The notes under the pieces: model-generated
What the model was told of the DNA's origin: nothing
The model's database searches: none
What the model saw: only the letters and a program-made list of their open reading frames with translations
Assembly: GCA_019634625.1 (NCBI GenBank)
Contig: JAHCBA010000004.1
Coordinates: 186,001 to 250,000 of the forward strand
Source: Verrucomicrobiia bacterium
GTDB lineage: Bacteria; Verrucomicrobiota; Verrucomicrobiia; Limisphaerales; CAIMTB01
Direction of reading: 5' to 3'
Length of the DNA stretch: 64,000 bases
In this document: piece by piece, positions 34,762 through 43,626 of the stretch
Numbering within the stretch: the stretch's first letter is position 1
How the letters are laid out: the number at the start of each line of letters is the position of its first letter
Position numbers and translations under genes: made by a program

Positions 34762-34874
34762 GTGCATCCCCGAGTCGTGGGTCGGGGCGCGAACTTCGCG
34801 AAGCGTCGCCTCGGAGCGCCGGGTTCCACGAGGCCGCAAGCCGGTCGCCCGAGGGCATGAGAACTCGCGGCGAC
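34762..34874 (+). repeat. copy of a dispersed ~115-bp intergenic repeat
   Basis: Begins GTGCATCCCCGAGTCG, continues with a GCGAACTTCGCGAAGCGT palindromic part and TCGGAGCGCCGGGTTCC, and ends at GAACTCGCGGCG. A homologous copy in the same orientation is at 50917-51038, and a shortened one at about 41985-42044. It fills the gap between glmM and the convergent lipoprotein gene. Confidence 0.7.
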
Positions 34875-34887
34875 GCCCACCCGTTTC

Positions 34888-35895
34888 CTACTTCAGGTAC
34901 CGCGACAACGGCGGCTCGAGCAGTTCCGCCACCGCCGGATCGTTCATGTTCTCCGCCGACACCACCGTCACCCCGGTGTCGATCCGCCGCGGCACTTCCT
35001 TCCCCTGAAGGTGCTGCACCATGGTCATCACCCCCTCGTACCCCATCCGCAGCGGATTCTGCACCACCAGCGCCTGGACATCCCCCGCCCGCAGATCCGC
35101 CACCGACTGCGCCCCGGTATCGAATCCCACCATCTTCACCCGCCCCCCCGCCAGGCCCATGTCCCGCAGCGCCTTGGCCATCCCGGCGGTCACCGATTCA
35201 TTCGGACAAAACACCCCGTTCACCTCACGCCCAAACCGGTTCAACAGGTTCTGCGCCGCCTGGTACGACGTCTCCCGCGTCGCCCCCGCGTACTGATCGC
35301 TCGACAACACCCGCACCTTCGGCGCCTTGGCAATCGCATCCATGAAGCCCGCCTCTCGCGCCTCCGTGCTCGCCGATCCCACCGCGTACCGCAGCAGGAT
35401 CACGTTCCCCTCCCCGCCCATCAGCCGCACCAGATACTCCCCGCCCAACTGCCCCCCCAGATAGTTGTCCGTCGCCACAAAACTCACGTGCCGCTCCGAC
35501 TTCAAATCCGAGTCGATCACCACCACCGGAATCCCCGCCGCCACGGCCGTCTCCACGGGATTCACCAGCGCCTGGGAATCCAGCGGCGCCAAAACCATCC
35601 CCGACACCCGCCGGCTCGTGAAATTCTCCACCACCTGGATCTGCTGGTCCCGGTCGTCCTCCCGCAAGGGCCCCTTCCAGATCACTTCAATCGCTACCCC
35701 GGACTCCCGCAACTCCATCTCCGCCTTCTTCGCCCCCGCCTCGATCGACCGCCAGAACTCATGGATCGTCCCCTTGGGTATCACCGCCACCGTGTATCCC
35801 TCCGACCGCCCCGATGCGCCCCCCCCTCCATCTCCACAACCCGTCACCCAAACGGCACACGCCATCGCCATCGCCGGAATCCAAAGTGGCTTCAT
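34888..35895 (-). CDS. sugar ABC transporter substrate-binding lipoprotein (RbsB-like)
   Basis: 335 residues. Lipoprotein signal MKPLWIPAMAMACAVWVTGC, lipid Cys20. The periplasmic-binding-protein 4 fold follows: YTVAVIPKGTIHEFWRSIEA, GMVLAPLDSQALVNPVETA, GIPVVVIDSDLKSERHVSFV, NVILLRYAVGSAST, NGVFCPNESVTAGMAKALR and MVGFDTGAQSVADLRAGDVQ. These bind ribose-like or other sugars for uptake or sensing. No permease or ATPase gene is adjacent, so it is either an orphan or serves a sensor. Confidence 0.9.
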   Translation of the reverse strand: MKPLWIPAMAMACAVWVTGCGDGGGGASGRSEGYTVAVIPKGTIHEFWRSIEAGAKKAEMELRESGVAIEVIWKGPLREDDRDQQIQVVENFTSRRVSGMVLAPLDSQALVNPVETAVAAGIPVVVIDSDLKSERHVSFVATDNYLGGQLGGEYLVRLMGGEGNVILLRYAVGSASTEAREAGFMDAIAKAPKVRVLSSDQYAGATRETSYQAAQNLLNRFGREVNGVFCPNESVTAGMAKALRDMGLAGGRVKMVGFDTGAQSVADLRAGDVQALVVQNPLRMGYEGVMTMVQHLQGKEVPRRIDTGVTVVSAENMNDPAVAELLEPPLSRYLK

Positions 35896-36043
35896 CCCGG
35901 CAACCTAGGGAATCCCGACCCGCCCTTTCAATCCGGATCGCCGCACCAGCACGGTCTCCGAAGCATCTTTCCCACGCGCCATCGCCATCGCTCCACCACC
36001 CTACCCCGTCCGCCACGACCTTTGAAGCCTCCAGACGCCCCCC

Positions 36044-37042
36044 TCAAGGACCCCCGGCCGCCTCCTCCATCACCCCATCGCCCCCGGTTCCCACCCTCCA
36101 AATCCGCACCCGGCCCGCCCAGTCCCCGCTCGCCAGCCGCCCTCCTTCCGGATGCATCGCCAACGCATGGATCCACTCGCCTTCCCCCTCCCATCGCGCC
36201 TGGATCCGGTCGCTGTCAGGATCCAATCGCCTCACAACCCCTTCCTCCCCCGCCGAGTACAGCGCCGACCCGTCCGGCGCATACACCAGCGCCAGAACCG
36301 CCCCTTCGTGGTGACGTACAATCCGCACCATCCGCCCGATCGCCGGTTGCCACACCCGTACGGTCCTGTCGGACCCGCCCGTCGCACAAACCCACCCCGC
36401 GGCCGGTTCCACTCCGTCTGACACAGGCCGGAACGCCACCGCCTGCACCGCGTCCGTGTGATGCGTGAACGTCCGCAGCAATCGACCCTCCCCCACCGAC
36501 CAGACCTTCACCGACCGGTCCGCCCCCACGCTCACCGCCGTGGCCCCGGCTGGCGCCAGCGCCACCCCCAGCACCGGACCCACATGGCCGTGCCCCGTCG
36601 CCACCGCCTCCAACCGCCCGTCCTCCCCCGACATCCGAAGGAACCGCACGGTGCCGTCCCCGCCCGCCACACCCAGAATCCCGCCGTCGCCCGCGAAGGC
36701 CACCCCCTGGGCCATCTCCTCCCCCAGGACCAGCGACCCCATCCTCCGCCCGTCCTCCCCGTCCAGCACCTGCACCACTCCCTCCGTCCCCGGCGTTCCC
36801 CCCACCGCCACCACCACGCGGCCCTCCGGGTGAAACGCCAACCCCGCAATCTTGGGCACCTCCAACCGCACCCGGCGCCGTTCGCTCCCGTCATCCCCCG
36901 AATGCCACGCCACGACACGCGACCCGCCGCTCACCAGGTGCCGCCCATCCGGACTGAACGCCAGCGCCGTCACCGGCGCCCCGCCCGCTCCGATCCTCCC
37001 AAGGACCATCAGCGCCCCCGCCATCAGCACCGCGCGTGTCAC
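36044..37042 (-). CDS. secreted WD40 beta-propeller protein
   Basis: 332 residues from a GTG at 37042, whose GTGA overlaps the stop of the upstream DUF1501 gene. Signal-like start (AVLMAGALMVLGRIGAGG). WD40-type repeats: PVTALAFSPDGRHLVSGGSR, HVGPVLGVALAPAGATAVSV, DRSVKVWSVGEGRLLRTFTH, VCATGGSDRTVRVWQPAIG and IHALAMHPEGGRLASGDWAG. About seven blades are plausible. It ends the DUF1549/DUF1501/WD40 operon, a common trio in Planctomycetes and Verrucomicrobia with unknown substrate. Confidence 0.85.
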   Translation of the reverse strand: MTRAVLMAGALMVLGRIGAGGAPVTALAFSPDGRHLVSGGSRVVAWHSGDDGSERRRVRLEVPKIAGLAFHPEGRVVVAVGGTPGTEGVVQVLDGEDGRRMGSLVLGEEMAQGVAFAGDGGILGVAGGDGTVRFLRMSGEDGRLEAVATGHGHVGPVLGVALAPAGATAVSVGADRSVKVWSVGEGRLLRTFTHHTDAVQAVAFRPVSDGVEPAAGWVCATGGSDRTVRVWQPAIGRMVRIVRHHEGAVLALVYAPDGSALYSAGEEGVVRRLDPDSDRIQARWEGEGEWIHALAMHPEGGRLASGDWAGRVRIWRVGTGGDGVMEEAAGGP

Positions 37043-38385
37043 ACCAGCTCCCGAATAAATCGGCCCTCGTCGAGAATCCGCACCGGGCGCCCGCTCGGTG
37101 TCGTCCATTCCCGACCGGGATCCACCCCGAGTAGCGACAACACGGTCCACGCCAGATCGGGCGGCCCCACCGGCGCATCCACCGGCGATTCGCCATACGC
37201 ATCGGTCGCCCCCACCACCTGCCCGCCACGCACCCCGCCTCCCGCCAGGGCCGCGAATCCCGCCCGCGGCCAGTGATCCCGCCCCGCCGCCGCGTTCAAC
37301 TTCGGCGTCCGCCCGAACTCGCCCATCAGAATCACCAGCGTGGACTCCAGCAATCCCCGCTCCCGCAGATCCGACAGCAATGCCGCATAGGCCCGGTCCA
37401 GGTTCGGCAGCTTCCCGCTCCCCGGAAACCGCGAGTCCGGCAGTTCCCGGAAGATCTGCTCGTGCATGTCCCACCCCGTATCCACCACCGTCACAAACGA
37501 CGCCCCGGACTCCACCAGGCGCCGCGCCAGCAGACATCCGGTTCCCACCCGGCTCGGTCCATACCGCTCCCGTGTCCCCGGTCGTTCCTTCGCCAGATCG
37601 AATGCCGCCTTGGCCTCCCCCGACGCCAGCAGCCGGTAGGCCTGCTCGTAAAACGCGTCCCGACCCCCGGCCACTCCGTCCCCTCCCTCTACCCGCCGGC
37701 TGAACCCATCCATCTCCCGCAGCAGATCCCGACGTCGATCCGACCTCGCAAAACTCACCCCCTCCGGCGGATGCAGATCCCGCACCCGCGCCGGATCGGG
37801 CCCCACATTGAAGGCCGAGTACGCCGCCGGCAGATAACCCGGCCCCGCCCCGCCGGAATTGCCACCCACCGCATCCCCCGGAATCGCCACATACGGCGGC
37901 ATCGCCTCCCCAAACCCGCGCACCCTCGCCACCACGCTCCCCAGACTCGGATGCGTCAACGACGGCGTCGGTCGATGGCCCGTCAGCAGGAACCGTGTCC
38001 CGGTGTCGTGATTGCCCAACTCGTGCGTCAGCGACCGGATCAACGCCACGTCCCGCATCGCCGCCGCCGTGCGCGGCAGATGCTCGCAAAGGCGAACCCC
38101 GGGCACGCTCGTCCCAATCACGCCGAACTGGCTCCGCACTTCCCGCGGCGCCTCCGGCTTCGGATCGAACGTGTCCAGATGGCTCGGCCCCCCATCCAGC
38201 CAGATCAGAATGCACGACCGCGCCCTCCCCAGCCTCCCCTCCACACCCCCCGCCATCGCCCGCCACCGCAGACTGTCCGCCAGGCTCCACCCAAACGCCG
38301 TCAGCATCCCAAGATGCAGGAAGTCCCGCCGCGACACGCCATCGCATCGCCGCCCGATACCCGACCGTTCTGTTTCGGATTTCAT
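37039..38385 (-). CDS. DUF1501 secreted protein (sulfatase-like fold), Tat signal
   Basis: 448 residues from ATG 38385. The N-terminus GVSRRDFLHLGMLTAFGWSL is a twin-arginine signal, so export is in the folded state. The DUF1501 domain, distantly related to alkaline phosphatases/sulfatases, is shown by ILIWLDGGPSHLDTFDPKPE, ALIRSLTHELGNHDTGTRFL, GCLLARRLVESGASFVTVVD, VILMGEFGRTPKLN and RDHWPRAGFAALAGGGVRGG. The partner DUF1549/DUF1553 gene is directly upstream and the WD40 gene overlaps its stop. Confidence 0.9.
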   Translation of the reverse strand: MKSETERSGIGRRCDGVSRRDFLHLGMLTAFGWSLADSLRWRAMAGGVEGRLGRARSCILIWLDGGPSHLDTFDPKPEAPREVRSQFGVIGTSVPGVRLCEHLPRTAAAMRDVALIRSLTHELGNHDTGTRFLLTGHRPTPSLTHPSLGSVVARVRGFGEAMPPYVAIPGDAVGGNSGGAGPGYLPAAYSAFNVGPDPARVRDLHPPEGVSFARSDRRRDLLREMDGFSRRVEGGDGVAGGRDAFYEQAYRLLASGEAKAAFDLAKERPGTRERYGPSRVGTGCLLARRLVESGASFVTVVDTGWDMHEQIFRELPDSRFPGSGKLPNLDRAYAALLSDLRERGLLESTLVILMGEFGRTPKLNAAAGRDHWPRAGFAALAGGGVRGGQVVGATDAYGESPVDAPVGPPDLAWTVLSLLGVDPGREWTTPSGRPVRILDEGRFIRELV

Positions 38386-38435
38386 GGCTTCTTCAGTATT
38401 CTCTCCCGCGCCTCCACGATCCCTTCCACCTCGCC

Positions 38436-40658
38436 TCATCGGTTCTCCCCAAACTCGCGCCCGTTCAGCATGGCCCAGATCAGGTCCTCCGCCGCCTCAC
38501 CCGGATCCTCCGCCGCCTCCAACCAGGTCGTCCACCGACGCCTCTCGTCCTCCCGCGGATACCGCGTCAGGGCCCGCAGGTACAACCCCTCCACCCACTC
38601 GCCCGCCGACATCGTCCCATCCCGCATCGCCGCCGCCGCGACCCCGACCCGCGCGTTGATCAGTTCCCCGTTCAACAAGTGCAGCGCCTGTGCCAATCCA
38701 CCCCCGCCCCCCGTCCCGCCTCCCCCCGTCTCGCACGGCCCATCCCGCCCGCATCGCCCCAGCACATCGAGCGCATACGACGGCACCCGCGCATCGATCA
38801 ACTGCACCGCCCGCGTCCCCTCGGCGTACCCGGCATACACCTCCGGCACACCCGTCACCTGGACCACCGCATCCACCCGCACCGCCGCCGGCAACGCCTT
38901 CCGCAGCGCTCGCGTGAACAGCCCCGAACCCACCCCGTCCCCGTCCACCCCTCCCGATTCCAGCTGGTACGCCCGCGATGTCGCCAGCCTCCGCACCAAT
39001 CCCCGCAGGTCGTACCCGCCCGACTCAAACTCCCGCGCCAGCTCCTCCAACAAGCCCGGATGCGTCGCCGGATTGGTCGGTCGCAGATCGTCCACCGGCT
39101 CGACCAACCCCCGCCCAAACAACTCCCGCCACACCCGGTTCACCAGGGTCCGCGCAAAGAACGGATTCCCCGGCGCCGTCATCCACGCCGCCAACGCCCC
39201 CCGCCGCGACGGATCCCCATGAGTCGGATCAGTCGGATCAGTCTTGCCCCCATCGACCCCCAACGCCCCGAGCGGCCTCGGCATCACCGGGCGCCCCGTC
39301 TTCGGATGGTCCACCTCGCCCCGAACCCGTTCCCGCACGACCCCACCCGACACTTCAACCCGGGCGAAATACGCCGCGAACGCGTGGTAGTCGTCCTGGG
39401 TCCACCGGTCCGCCGGATGCGCATGGCAACGCGCGCAGGCAATCTGCGTCCCCAGAAAAACCCGGCCCACTGCCTCGGCCAGGTCCCGCGGATCGGCCGC
39501 CAGGGTGAACAGGTTCGCCGGCCCCACCTCGCTCAACACGCCTTCCGCCTCGATCAACGCTCCCGCCATCCGGTCCCAACCCCAACCCTCCCGCACTCCT
39601 TCCCGCAGCCACCCGTGATACGCCTGCGCCGCCGACGCATCCCCGCGCCGTCCTCCCACCTGCAGCAGATCCGCCAGCTTCATCGTCCAGAAATCCACCC
39701 ACGCCTCGCTGGCCAGCAACCGGTCAATCACTGCCTCCCTGCGTTGCGCCCCGCCCCGCTCTCCCAAGAACGACCGCACCTCACCCTCCGTCGGCGATCG
39801 CCCGATCAAATCCAGATGCACCCGACGCAAAAAGGTCGCGTCGTCGCTCAACCCCGCCGGCGCCAGCCCCAGCCGTTCCCAGGTCCGCGCCAGATGCCCG
39901 TCCACCGGATGCCCGGACGCGAAGGCCGCCCGCCTCAAAGCCGCCCCATCCGGCTCCTCGAATCGCACCCCCACCCGCGCCGCCGCCACCTGCCCCCCAT
40001 ACCGCACCATGATCCCGGTCAACCCGCTCCCGGTCGCGCGAACCTTCCCGCCGCGAGTCACCGCCGCCACCGCCTCGTCGTTCGAGTCGTGCAACGCCCG
40101 ATCCGTCACCTCCATCCGGCTCCCATCCGACAGGTGCGCCGTCACCCGCAAGTCAATCCCCGCCCCCGGCCCCGACAGCCACGCCTCCTCCGGCTCGACT
40201 TCCAATGCCACCACCCGCAGGTCCCGTGGCCCGTACGGCGCCCCGGACGCCACCCATTCCCGCACCTCACGATACGCTTCCGAATCCACGGCCCAGCGCC
40301 GCCCCCCTTCATGCGGCATGCGCCGCGACGCCTTCCGCAGCAGCAGACTCTCGTCCGGACGGTCGAAGTCCAGACGCCGCCCGCCCCATTCCCGCGTGAT
40401 CCGCGCGTGATCCGCTTCCGGATCGTAACCCAGCAGACTCAGCGCAAACCCGCCCTGCCCCGTCGCCGCCCCATGACACGCCCCCGCATTGCATCCCGCC
40501 TGGGTCAGCAACGGCAGGATCCGCGTCGGAAACGACCCGCTCCCGCCCGCCACTTCCCCTTCCAGCGACACCTCCCCACCCTCCCCCAACGCCCCCGGCG
40601 CCAGCACCGCCCCCACCATCCACAACGTCACCAAAACCCGCCACACCCCGTCCGGCAC
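38436..40658 (-). CDS. DUF1549/DUF1553 secreted protein with PSD1-type cytochrome motifs
   Basis: About 740 residues if GTG 40658 is the start (GTG 40646 is equally possible); both give a signal peptide (VWRVLVTLWMVGAVLAPGALG). The frame is open further up, but that part translates the palindromic repeat at 40695-40767 and is rejected. Seen: PLLTQAGCNAGACHGAATGQ, DUF1549 blocks (LRRVHLDLIGRSPTEGEVRS, FWTMKLADLLQVGG), IACARCHAHPADRW with a CxxCH heme-like motif, and DUF1553 blocks (NPFFARTLVNRVWRELFGRG, LHLLNGELIN). A TDPTDPTHGDP stretch is encoded by a 9-bp tandem repeat. Usually the partner of DUF1501 proteins. Confidence 0.87.
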   Translation of the reverse strand: MPDGVWRVLVTLWMVGAVLAPGALGEGGEVSLEGEVAGGSGSFPTRILPLLTQAGCNAGACHGAATGQGGFALSLLGYDPEADHARITREWGGRRLDFDRPDESLLLRKASRRMPHEGGRRWAVDSEAYREVREWVASGAPYGPRDLRVVALEVEPEEAWLSGPGAGIDLRVTAHLSDGSRMEVTDRALHDSNDEAVAAVTRGGKVRATGSGLTGIMVRYGGQVAAARVGVRFEEPDGAALRRAAFASGHPVDGHLARTWERLGLAPAGLSDDATFLRRVHLDLIGRSPTEGEVRSFLGERGGAQRREAVIDRLLASEAWVDFWTMKLADLLQVGGRRGDASAAQAYHGWLREGVREGWGWDRMAGALIEAEGVLSEVGPANLFTLAADPRDLAEAVGRVFLGTQIACARCHAHPADRWTQDDYHAFAAYFARVEVSGGVVRERVRGEVDHPKTGRPVMPRPLGALGVDGGKTDPTDPTHGDPSRRGALAAWMTAPGNPFFARTLVNRVWRELFGRGLVEPVDDLRPTNPATHPGLLEELAREFESGGYDLRGLVRRLATSRAYQLESGGVDGDGVGSGLFTRALRKALPAAVRVDAVVQVTGVPEVYAGYAEGTRAVQLIDARVPSYALDVLGRCGRDGPCETGGGGTGGGGGLAQALHLLNGELINARVGVAAAAMRDGTMSAGEWVEGLYLRALTRYPREDERRRWTTWLEAAEDPGEAAEDLIWAMLNGREFGENR
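39223..39243 (+). repeat. 9-bp minisatellite inside the DUF1549 gene
   Basis: GTCGGATCA twice, then GTC (written on the + strand). It encodes the Thr-Asp-Pro repeat of the minus-strand protein. It matches the GTCNSATCN pattern of the two intergenic arrays in the window. Confidence 0.7.
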
Positions 40659-40694
40659 CCAACCCCTGCTCAGAAATCCCGACTGGCGCCGCAC

Positions 40695-40767
40695 GGAGCG
40701 CGGACAGCCCTGTCCGCGGGTCTCTCGACCAAGGCAGGGCCCGCGCGGACAGGGCTGTCCCCGCTCC
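40695..40767 (+). repeat. compound inverted repeat (palindromic extragenic element)
   Basis: The left arm (40695-40720, GGAGCGCGGACAGCCC...) and right arm (ending CCCCGCTCC at 40767) are inverted copies with a few differences. Each arm also holds its own dyad, GGACAG-CC-CTGTCC on the left and its complement on the right. It lies between the DUF1549 gene and the gene upstream of it. Confidence 0.8.
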
Positions 40768-40858
40768 GGACGACGTGAGGTGCCCACCCCTTGCATCCTC
40801 CATGGTGATGCACCCGGTTCATGGGAACGCACCTCCCCGCCTCCGGTGTCACGCCGCC

Positions 40859-41767
40859 TCATCGCGTCGCCAATTCCTTTCGCAACCGCTCCAGCGACCC
40901 CTGCGCCGCCTCGCGCGCATGCGCCGTCCCGTATCGGTCGCCGAAATGCAGCACCCGCTCCCAGCCCGCGATCGCCTGCCGCATCAGCCCCTCGTCGCCC
41001 CGCACGTATCCCTCGATCTCCTCCAGCAACCGGTCCGCCGCCGCCGCGTCCTGCGTCGGTCGCAGAAACTGCCGCAACAGCCCGTTCAACCGATCGTCGC
41101 TCGGAACCGCCCCGGGAAACGGTTCCACCGCCGCTGGCCCCTCACCCCCACGACGCTCCATCGCCATCGGCCGCTCGCCCGGTCCATCGATCAGGGTCCG
41201 CAGATCCGGCGGCTCCCTATCGCCCGCCAGCCGGGACAACGCCCCAATCACCGCTGGCGCGTCCGCCACCCCCGGCTGCACCAGCGCGAAGTTCGTCCAC
41301 ACCCGGTTCCCTCGGGCCGCCACGATCGTCATCATGCACTCCCGGTTCAGCCCGAAATTCCCCGGCCCCTCAATCCCGTCCACCGACACCCCCACCCGCG
41401 AATGCAGCCGCAACGAGCCCGACGCCGCCCGCACCCGCCGTTCCCCCTCCAATCGATCCGGCACCAAAAACACCACTTCCGTCCGCAACCGTTCCTTCGC
41501 CTGCGCCCCATACCGATCAATCGCCCGCAGCAGCGGCGCCATCGACCGCTCCAGCGCATGCACAAACACCAGCGCCACCGCCCCGCCCTCCGCCTCCGTC
41601 ACCGGATCCCTCTCCGCCTCGACCGCCGGCCCCGCCACCTCCACCACCCGGAACGGCGTCACCGCCTCGCCCGGCTGCGGCCCCGAATACACCCGCTCCG
41701 CCGCCCCTGCCGTCGATCCCATCCCAATCATCGCCAGCAGGCCCAATCCCGCGCTCACTCTCTTCAA
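40859..41767 (-). CDS. secreted protein of unknown function, thioredoxin-fold-like
   Basis: 302 residues if the TTG at 41767 is the start: GAAGGG lies seven bases upstream and the product begins with a good signal peptide (KRVSAGLGLLAMIGMGSTAGA). The open frame continues upstream through two repeats and is rejected there. The mature start YSGPQPGEAVTPFRVVEV, then ALVFVHALERSMAPLLRAID, VVFLVPDRLEGERR and VGVSVDGIEGPGNFGLNREC recall a redoxin-like fold. There is no CxxC pair, so redox activity is unlikely. Last third is helical. I do not recognise a named family. Confidence 0.7.
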   Translation of the reverse strand: MKRVSAGLGLLAMIGMGSTAGAAERVYSGPQPGEAVTPFRVVEVAGPAVEAERDPVTEAEGGAVALVFVHALERSMAPLLRAIDRYGAQAKERLRTEVVFLVPDRLEGERRVRAASGSLRLHSRVGVSVDGIEGPGNFGLNRECMMTIVAARGNRVWTNFALVQPGVADAPAVIGALSRLAGDREPPDLRTLIDGPGERPMAMERRGGEGPAAVEPFPGAVPSDDRLNGLLRQFLRPTQDAAAADRLLEEIEGYVRGDEGLMRQAIAGWERVLHFGDRYGTAHAREAAQGSLERLRKELATR

Positions 41768-42115
41768 CTCCAAGCCCTTCCCCCGACACGCCAGAGCCCT
41801 CAGGCAAATCGACCCCCACCACGGACCCGGGATCACGCAAGGCAACATTATCGGTCTCATCGGTCTCATCGGTCTCATCGGTCTCATCGGCTTCATCGGC
41901 GACAGGAACAATGGACGGTTGCCTGGGATCCTAACGCCGCTGCCCTCCCTGACCACGCTCAATTTCAAGGCCCTGGCGACACCGGTACATCCCCAAGTTG
42001 TCGGTGAGGAGGCAGCAAATCGGAGGGACGAGCTCCGCGAGTCCTCATCCCAACGCACCCCATCGTTGCGGCCCGCTTGACAGGTGGATGACCGGACGAT
42101 CTTCGGGCCCGTCCC
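41768..42115 (+). other. 348-bp gene-free spacer with repeats
   Basis: Between two minus-strand genes. Contains the five-unit 9-bp array (41854-41898), a shortened copy of the ~115-bp repeat starting with a GTACATCCCCAAGTTG-like edge near 41985, and a copy of the core GGACGAGCTCCGCGAGTCC at 42022-42044. No promoter or gene could be recognised. Confidence 0.7.
41854..41898 (+). repeat. 9-bp minisatellite, five units
   Basis: GTCTCATCG four times followed by GCTTCATCG. Same GTCNSATCN register as the arrays at 23860 and 39223. If translated it would give a Met-Arg-Pro repeat, which explains a spurious long frame here. Confidence 0.85.
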
Positions 42116-43573
42116 TCATCTCCCGTCCCGATCCCCGCCCCCGGCCTCTCGATGCATCGCCTTGAGCATGTCCACCGCCACCCGGACCAGCGTCTCGCCC
42201 GACCCCTCGGCGCACCGCGCACTGACCACCTCGTACGCGCCCTGGCCGTAAGCCCGGCGGTTGGGGATGTACCCGATGCTCCCGTTCGCCAGCTCGACCA
42301 CCATCGTCTGCGAAAAGGGTGAATCGAGTTTCAGGTCGAGCCCGAGCTGGACGAAAACCTCCCCCGGCAGCGACACCCAGGCCAGTTCCCGGCCCAACGT
42401 GACCGCCTGCACTTCGACCTCCAGCGGCCTCCCCTCGCGGGCATGCACATCCAGAACCTTGTACGCCTGGACAAGCTTCATGAATCCGCCCGGTTCCGAA
42501 TCCCGCGTCGCACGCACGGTGAACCGGGCCGCCTCGACCTCCGCCTCATCGATGGGGGCCAGCGGCAACGCGACGTCCTGCCGCCGGATCTGCAAGGGAC
42601 CGTGGCCGGACGGCGCCAGCCTCGGCCATTGGCGCAGCACCTCCCCGGCCAGTACGATCCCCATCCGCGCCGCGTTGGCATGTCCGCTCTGGGGCCGCGG
42701 CCAGCCCACATCGATGTGGTTCACATCGCCGCAGGTGCCCGCCGTCCACAGCGTGACATGGTCCGGACCCAACACCCGGGCCAGACACTCCGTCAGCGTG
42801 AACGGCAGATCCGCGGAAATCTGGTTGCCCCCCACGTTATCGAGGTGCACCGCATAATTCACGTAGGTGGCCAGGGGCTTCTGCTGATGGGTCTCGAACA
42901 GGACAATCGGCACCTCCGGATCGATCGGCCCGGCCGGCTTGAGAATGTTCGGATTCCCCTTCCCCGGGTTCCACCCCACCGACCCGTCGCGCATGTGGAA
43001 CCGCCGGTTGAACGCCAGCGTCTCCTCCCGCCCGATCGCCGCCATGGCCCGCCCGGATTGCCGCCTCCGATCCGCCTCCAGCACGCTCTGCGCAATCAAA
43101 CCCGGCAGCCCCGCCAGAAAGTCCATGGCCACCGCGTTGGGCTCCGCCCGCCCCGCATCGGTCCGCCCCCGGCTGGGCAGAATGGGACCCGTATGCGCGT
43201 GGGTCGCGCTGATCATCACGTGGCCGCCAGGGATTCCAGTCTGCACCTCGATCAAAGCCCTGGCCTCCTCCACCCACTCCCGCCGGGTGCTGATCAGATC
43301 CAACGCGACCAGCGCCGCGCGCACCCCGCCCCGTTCCAGCACCAACGCCCGCGAATACAGGTCGTCATGCACCCCGTCCGCCCCCCGCGCGTGATAGTAC
43401 CCCGCCAGCGGCACCCCCAACGCCGGGGTGATCTTCACCACCGCCGCCCCAACACTCAGTCCCTCCGCCGCCGCCACCCCAACCCGCGGCAACGCCATCA
43501 ACAGCGTCAGGACCCACCAGGAGATCCTTCTCCCACACGGCTTGCACCGACCGGTACGGACGGGGAATCGCAT
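42116..43573 (-). CDS. secreted neutral/alkaline ceramidase-like protein
   Basis: 485 residues from ATG 43573. Basic N-terminus then a signal segment (ISWWVLTLLMALPRVGVAAA). The ceramidase N-terminal domain is indicated by VGAAVVKITPALGVPLAGYY, ALVLERGGVRAALVALDLIS, VMISATHAHTGPILPS (zinc-site His block), YVNYAVHLDNVGGNQISADL and LWTAGTCGDVNHIDV. Planctomycetes and Verrucomicrobia carry many such paralogues whose substrates are not established as ceramides. The C-terminal jelly-roll domain of true ceramidases is short or absent. Confidence 0.85.
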   Translation of the reverse strand: MRFPVRTGRCKPCGRRISWWVLTLLMALPRVGVAAAEGLSVGAAVVKITPALGVPLAGYYHARGADGVHDDLYSRALVLERGGVRAALVALDLISTRREWVEEARALIEVQTGIPGGHVMISATHAHTGPILPSRGRTDAGRAEPNAVAMDFLAGLPGLIAQSVLEADRRRQSGRAMAAIGREETLAFNRRFHMRDGSVGWNPGKGNPNILKPAGPIDPEVPIVLFETHQQKPLATYVNYAVHLDNVGGNQISADLPFTLTECLARVLGPDHVTLWTAGTCGDVNHIDVGWPRPQSGHANAARMGIVLAGEVLRQWPRLAPSGHGPLQIRRQDVALPLAPIDEAEVEAARFTVRATRDSEPGGFMKLVQAYKVLDVHAREGRPLEVEVQAVTLGRELAWVSLPGEVFVQLGLDLKLDSPFSQTMVVELANGSIGYIPNRRAYGQGAYEVVSARCAEGSGETLVRVAVDMLKAMHREAGGGDRDGR

Positions 43574-43626
43574 GCCCGCATGCTCCCACGATCCCGCCCG
43601 CATCGGAAGCCTGCGAATCCTACCGA

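Noticed and set aside
35011-36468. Plus-strand open frames opposite the RbsB-like and DUF1501/DUF1549 genes
   Set aside because: Arg/Pro/His-rich translations without family motifs; the minus-strand genes have clear domains.
40659-40862. Longer N-terminus for the DUF1549 protein
   Set aside because: It would translate the palindromic repeat into Cys/Pro-rich sequence upstream of an obvious signal peptide.
41768-42058. Longer N-terminus for the secreted protein at 40859
   Set aside because: It would translate the 9-bp array into Met-Arg-Pro repeats and the dispersed repeat into Ser-rich sequence; a signal peptide starts at 41767.
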